A stretch of 36,270 nucleotides of DNA. Source: Clostridia bacterium (GTDB taxonomy: Bacteria; Bacillota; Clostridia; Oscillospirales; CAG-272). The position numbers and the translations under genes were made by a program. The notes under the pieces were generated by a model. The model did not search any database. It was not told where the DNA came from and saw only the letters and a list, made by a program, of their open reading frames with translations. Every line of letters starts with the position of its first letter. Position 1 is the stretch's first letter. The stretch covers positions 1 to 36,270 of the forward strand of contig JAGBIA010000079.1 in the NCBI GenBank assembly GCA_017935225.1. The letters run 5' to 3'. Positions 33,626-36,270 of this stretch are shown here, one piece after another.

Positions 33626-35062
33626 TCACTTAACCCCCTTGGTCTTACCGTAATTTATGGTCGATCCCTTGCCGAACTTTGTCACGTCCTCAAACGCAAC
33701 TCCGAGCTCGCGCGCAAGTATGCTCACTACGATAGGCGAGCAGAAGCCGCCCTGACATCTGCCCATTCCGCTTCTCGTTCTTCTCTTGATGCCATCGACG
33801 TCGATCGCACCGGGATTGGTGTGGATGGCCGCAACTATCTCGCCCTCGGTGATACCCTCGCATCTGCAGACTATTCTGCCGTAGCGAGCATCCTTTGCGA
33901 TGACCTCGTTCTTCTCTTCAATACTCATATGATTGAACGCGTGTGCAGGGATGTGGCGAGGGTTGTAGTTTTCCTTCTCTACAAGAGCAAGTCCGTCCTC
34001 ACGGAGCATTCCGACCACGTGCTCGGCAATTGCAGGAGCTGAGGTAAGTCCGGGGCTCTCGATGCCGCCGAGAGTCAGCACGCGATCGCGAAGCTTGATG
34101 ATAAAGTCGCCCGTGCTTCCGACTGCGCGAAGTCCGCAGAAGGAGGTGATGACCTTGCCGAAGGGGATGCCGCTTGCGTTGTCAGCAGAGCGAGCGATGA
34201 TCTGCTCGTAGCCCTCGGAGGTAACCGAGGTGTCCTCTTTGTCCTCAATATCTGTAGCGGTAGGTCCGAGCAACAGGTTTCCGTCAACGGTAGGAGCGAC
34301 GAGAATTCCCTTACCCATCTTTGTGGGAGTGTGGAAGATAGTCCTCTGTACGAACGAGCCGCACTCTTTATCAAGTATCATATACTCACCGCGTCTGGGA
34401 TGAACGTCAAAATCATCGTCTCCCGTCATAGCGGCGATCTTATCGGAATATACTCCAGCAGAGTTGATAACGTACTTTGCCTCGATCTGCTCGCCTTCCA
34501 CAGAGCTTACGAGATAGCCGTTCTCGCTCTTCTCGATAGACGCGACCTCGAAATTGAGCTTCAGCTCAGCACCGTTGTCCATAGCGTTACCTACGGCAGA
34601 GATGCAAAGCTCATAAGGGCAGACTATCGCGCCCGTGGGTGCGAGAAGTGCGCAGGAAAGCTCGGGGTTGAGATTGGGCTCGAGCGCAAAAAGCTCGTCT
34701 TTTTCAACTATACGAAGTCCCTCGACTCCGTTCTTGATGCCTCTTTCGTAAATAGCCTCGACCTCTGCTCTCTCGTTCTCAAAAGCAACGACCAGAGATT
34801 CGTTGCGGACGTACTTTACACCAAGCTCCTCTGTGACCTTGGGCATAAGGATCGAGCCTCGAACGTTCATTTTTGCCTTCATCGAGCCTTCTTTTGCGTC
34901 AAAGCCCGCGTGAACGATCGCGCTGTTTGCCTTGGTAGCTCCCATCGCTACGTCGTTTTCTTTTTCAAGAATGCAGATCTTAAGGTCATATCTTGCAAGC
35001 TCTCTGGCGATCATTCCGCCGACCACGCCTGCACCGACGATTACTATATCGTACATTTTCAC
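33626..35062 (-). CDS. FAD-dependent glycerol-3-phosphate dehydrogenase-like oxidoreductase with BFD-type [2Fe-2S] domain
   Basis: These 478 residues start with a DAO-type FAD fold (DIVIVGAGVVGGMIARELARYDLKICILEKE) and end with a BFD-like domain holding four cysteines (VCRCEGIT near 399, GRCQGGFC near 435) that should bind a [2Fe-2S] cluster. This layout is that of anaerobic GlpA-type dehydrogenases of Firmicutes. GlpA-like function fits, though related enzymes use other 2-hydroxy substrates. It is first in a four-gene operon with the promoter at 35114-35143 and an AAGGAAG site. No glpK or glpF is adjacent. Confidence 0.86.
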   Translation of the reverse strand: MKMYDIVIVGAGVVGGMIARELARYDLKICILEKENDVAMGATKANSAIVHAGFDAKEGSMKAKMNVRGSILMPKVTEELGVKYVRNESLVVAFENERAEVEAIYERGIKNGVEGLRIVEKDELFALEPNLNPELSCALLAPTGAIVCPYELCISAVGNAMDNGAELKLNFEVASIEKSENGYLVSSVEGEQIEAKYVINSAGVYSDKIAAMTGDDDFDVHPRRGEYMILDKECGSFVQRTIFHTPTKMGKGILVAPTVDGNLLLGPTATDIEDKEDTSVTSEGYEQIIARSADNASGIPFGKVITSFCGLRAVGSTGDFIIKLRDRVLTLGGIESPGLTSAPAIAEHVVGMLREDGLALVEKENYNPRHIPAHAFNHMSIEEKNEVIAKDARYGRIVCRCEGITEGEIVAAIHTNPGAIDVDGIKRRTRSGMGRCQGGFCSPIVVSILARELGVAFEDVTKFGKGSTINYGKTKGVK

Positions 35063-35113
35063 ACTTCCTTTTCTTAACTAATTTTTAGTATCAAACATAG
35101 ACATACATTGTAG

Positions 35114-35143
35114 ATTATATCACAAACTCCCCTGCTTTGTCAA
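35114..35143 (-). promoter_or_regulatory. Promoter of the FAD-dehydrogenase/DUF1667/PHP operon
   Basis: On the minus strand, TTGACA (35138-35143), an 18-bp spacer and TATAAT (35114-35119), with extended -10 TGATATAAT. The predicted start is about 45 bases before the ATG. Confidence 0.83.
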
Positions 35144-35222
35144 TAGCCGCACACGCATTTTGGCAACATTTAAACATTTTCCTCGTTTGCATAAATATTT
35201 TTAACTTTTTTTCGAAAAGCTA

Positions 35223-35251
35223 TTGCATTTTTTGCAAAACCGTGTTATAAT
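35223..35251 (+). promoter_or_regulatory. Promoter of the hemolysin III gene
   Basis: TTGCAT (35223-35228), a 17-bp spacer and TATAAT (35246-35251), with extended -10 TGTTATAAT. It is divergent from the dehydrogenase operon promoter about 80 bp away. Confidence 0.75.
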
Positions 35252-35299
35252 AACATCACGAAGTAGTTTTCAATACCACATTAAGAAAGGTTCAATAAC

Positions 35300-35971
35300 A
35301 TGACACGTACTTGCCTTAAAGACAGATCGCTCCCCGACTACACAAGAGGAGAAGAAATATTCAATTACGTCAGCCACATCGTCGGCGGCGGAATAGGAGT
35401 TATCACGCTTGCCGCCTGCATTCTGATGGCACTCTGGAAGTCGGATGCCGTCGCGATGTCCTGCGGAATAGTGTTCGGCATTTCGATGATCGCACTCTAC
35501 ACCATCTCGAGCATCTATCACGCACTTCCCTGCGGAACTGCGAAGAAGGTGTTTCAGGTGCTCGACCACTGCACGATATATTTCCTCATCGCAGGCACTT
35601 ATACGCCTATGGTGCTCTGCGCACTGATGAAAGTCGATCGCGCTGCGGCTTGGGGCACGTTCGCGGTAGTTTGGGGACTCACGATCCTCTCTATAACTCT
35701 CAATGCGATAGACCTCAAGAAATATAAGGCTTTCAGTATGATCGGATACGTCGGCACGGGCTGGGCGATAATCTTCAATATCGGCTCGATGTACGACGCA
35801 CTCGGACCTACGGGCTTTTGGCTGCTTCTCGGCGGCGGAATTCTCTACACTGTCGGCATAATCTTCTATAAGGTCGGCTCGAATAAGAGATATTTCCACT
35901 CGATCTTCCACATCTTCGTGCTTCTCGGAAGCATCTGCCATTCGCTTTCGGTTATCTTCTACGCGCTTTGA
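35300..35971 (+). CDS. trhA: Hemolysin III / TrhA-family membrane protein
   Basis: This 223-residue protein has about seven membrane helices and the CREST-superfamily histidine motifs: EEIFNYVSHIVGGGIG at the start, a Ser and His in SSIYHALP, DH in VLDHCTIYFLIAGTYTP, and HSIFHIFVLLGSICH at the end, likely metal ligands. Members of this family (YqfA/YplQ/TrhA) influence membrane fluidity and lipid balance; the hemolysin label comes from Bacillus cereus. An AAGAAAGG site precedes the ATG. It is monocistronic, ended by the terminator at 36016-36051. Confidence 0.92.
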   Translation: MTRTCLKDRSLPDYTRGEEIFNYVSHIVGGGIGVITLAACILMALWKSDAVAMSCGIVFGISMIALYTISSIYHALPCGTAKKVFQVLDHCTIYFLIAGTYTPMVLCALMKVDRAAAWGTFAVVWGLTILSITLNAIDLKKYKAFSMIGYVGTGWAIIFNIGSMYDALGPTGFWLLLGGGILYTVGIIFYKVGSNKRYFHSIFHIFVLLGSICHSLSVIFYAL

Positions 35972-36015
35972 TAAGCAAAATAGGCTTTCCTCTGCTTTTT
36001 AGCAGAGAAAACACG

Positions 36016-36051
36016 AACACCACCAAAGGATCTTTCTTTGGTGGTGTTTTT
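36016..36051 (+). terminator. Terminator after trhA
   Basis: AACACCACCAAAG (36016-36028) pairs with 36036-36048 around a seven-base loop and ends in a T-run. A smaller hairpin CTCTGC/GCAGAG (35990-36007) precedes it. Confidence 0.88.
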
Positions 36052-36072
36052 ATATCGATGTGTACTTATAAT

Positions 36073-36087
36073 TCTACCCGAGGTAGA
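36073..36087. promoter_or_regulatory. 15-bp palindrome upstream of the right-edge regulator
   Basis: TCTACCCGAGGTAGA has perfect 6-bp arms around CGA. It lies 11 bp upstream of the -35 hexamer of the XRE gene, so it could be its autoregulatory operator. Confidence 0.5.
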
Positions 36088-36098
36088 TATCTTCCGTC

Positions 36099-36127
36099 TT
36101 GAAGAAGTATATTTTTTATGCTATAAT
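36099..36127 (+). promoter_or_regulatory. Promoter of the right-edge XRE gene
   Basis: TTGAAG (36099-36104), a 17-bp spacer and TATAAT (36122-36127), with extended -10 TGCTATAAT. Confidence 0.72.
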
Positions 36128-36154
36128 ATAATCAGCAAGCAGACGGAGGATATT

Positions 36155-36270
36155 ATGAGAGACTATAGTTTTGGTAATTTTCTGCATGAGCTAAGATCGC
36201 GTAGAGGCCTTACGCAGTATCAGCTCGGCGCGCTCGTCGGTGTTTCCGATAAGGCGGTTTCAAAATGGGA
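36155..36270 (+). CDS. XRE-family HTH regulator, N-terminal fragment (cut by window end)
   Basis: The ATG at 36155 follows a GGAGG site by six bases, and the frame stays open to the window end. The 38 residues visible begin MRDYSFGNFLHELRSRRGL and continue TQYQLGALVGVSDKAVSKW. This is the first half of a Cro/C1-type helix-turn-helix with the VSDKAVSKWE recognition helix common in Firmicutes regulators. Many such proteins carry a C-terminal membrane or sensor domain, which cannot be judged here. Confidence 0.85.
   Translation, partial: MRDYSFGNFLHELRSRRGLTQYQLGALVGVSDKAVSKW

Overview
The window looks like a chromosomal segment of an anaerobic, probably gut-associated Firmicute of class Clostridia. 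The evidence is strong GGAGG-type ribosome binding sites, promoters close to TTGACA/TATAAT with an extended -10, hairpin-plus-T terminators, and the gene content: a DUF4830 membrane protein, a two-gene SUF (SufC/SufB-like) system, an anaerobic glycerol-3-phosphate dehydrogenase-like trio with DUF1667, and an ATPase-less sugar ABC importer operon with DUF5696 and a Yip1-domain protein. No rRNA, tRNA, CRISPR array, phage gene or transposase was seen. The assignment is inferred from family recognition, not from a database search.

Layout. Positions 24-172 hold an array of seven tiny hairpins joined by TGAATT/AATTCA linkers. Positions 296-4786 are a minus-strand operon: HAD phosphatase, rimO, pgsA and a secreted metallo-beta-lactamase (MBL) fold lipoprotein. 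A second, paralogous MBL lipoprotein (4943-6721) has its own promoter. Two plus-strand translation genes follow, bipA/typA (7033-8868) and alaS (9689-12319), with a small DUF4830 gene on the minus strand between them.

The centrepiece is a 13.6 kb minus-strand operon (26068 down to 12455) of seven tightly spaced genes. In order they are a 1191-residue solute-binding protein with a carbohydrate-binding-like module, a permease pair, a secreted beta-propeller/TPR/Yip1 membrane protein, a 1244-residue DUF5696 protein with an acidic 15-bp-repeat linker, and a second permease pair with long extracellular loops. No ABC ATPase is encoded, so a shared MsmX-type ATPase elsewhere probably powers it. I infer a multiprotein glycan capture, processing and import machine. 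Its upstream region (26069-26693) carries a promoter, two near-identical 17-bp palindromes and a cluster of GCATTTGTGA repeats.

To the right lie a minimal sufC/sufB-like operon; a plus-strand glutaminase-A-like (DUF4965) protein without a signal peptide; a small XRE regulator; a four-gene minus-strand operon (FAD glycerol-3-phosphate dehydrogenase-like, FAD/NAD oxidoreductase, DUF1667, PHP phosphoesterase); a hemolysin III/TrhA membrane protein; and the first 38 codons of another XRE regulator, cut by the window end.
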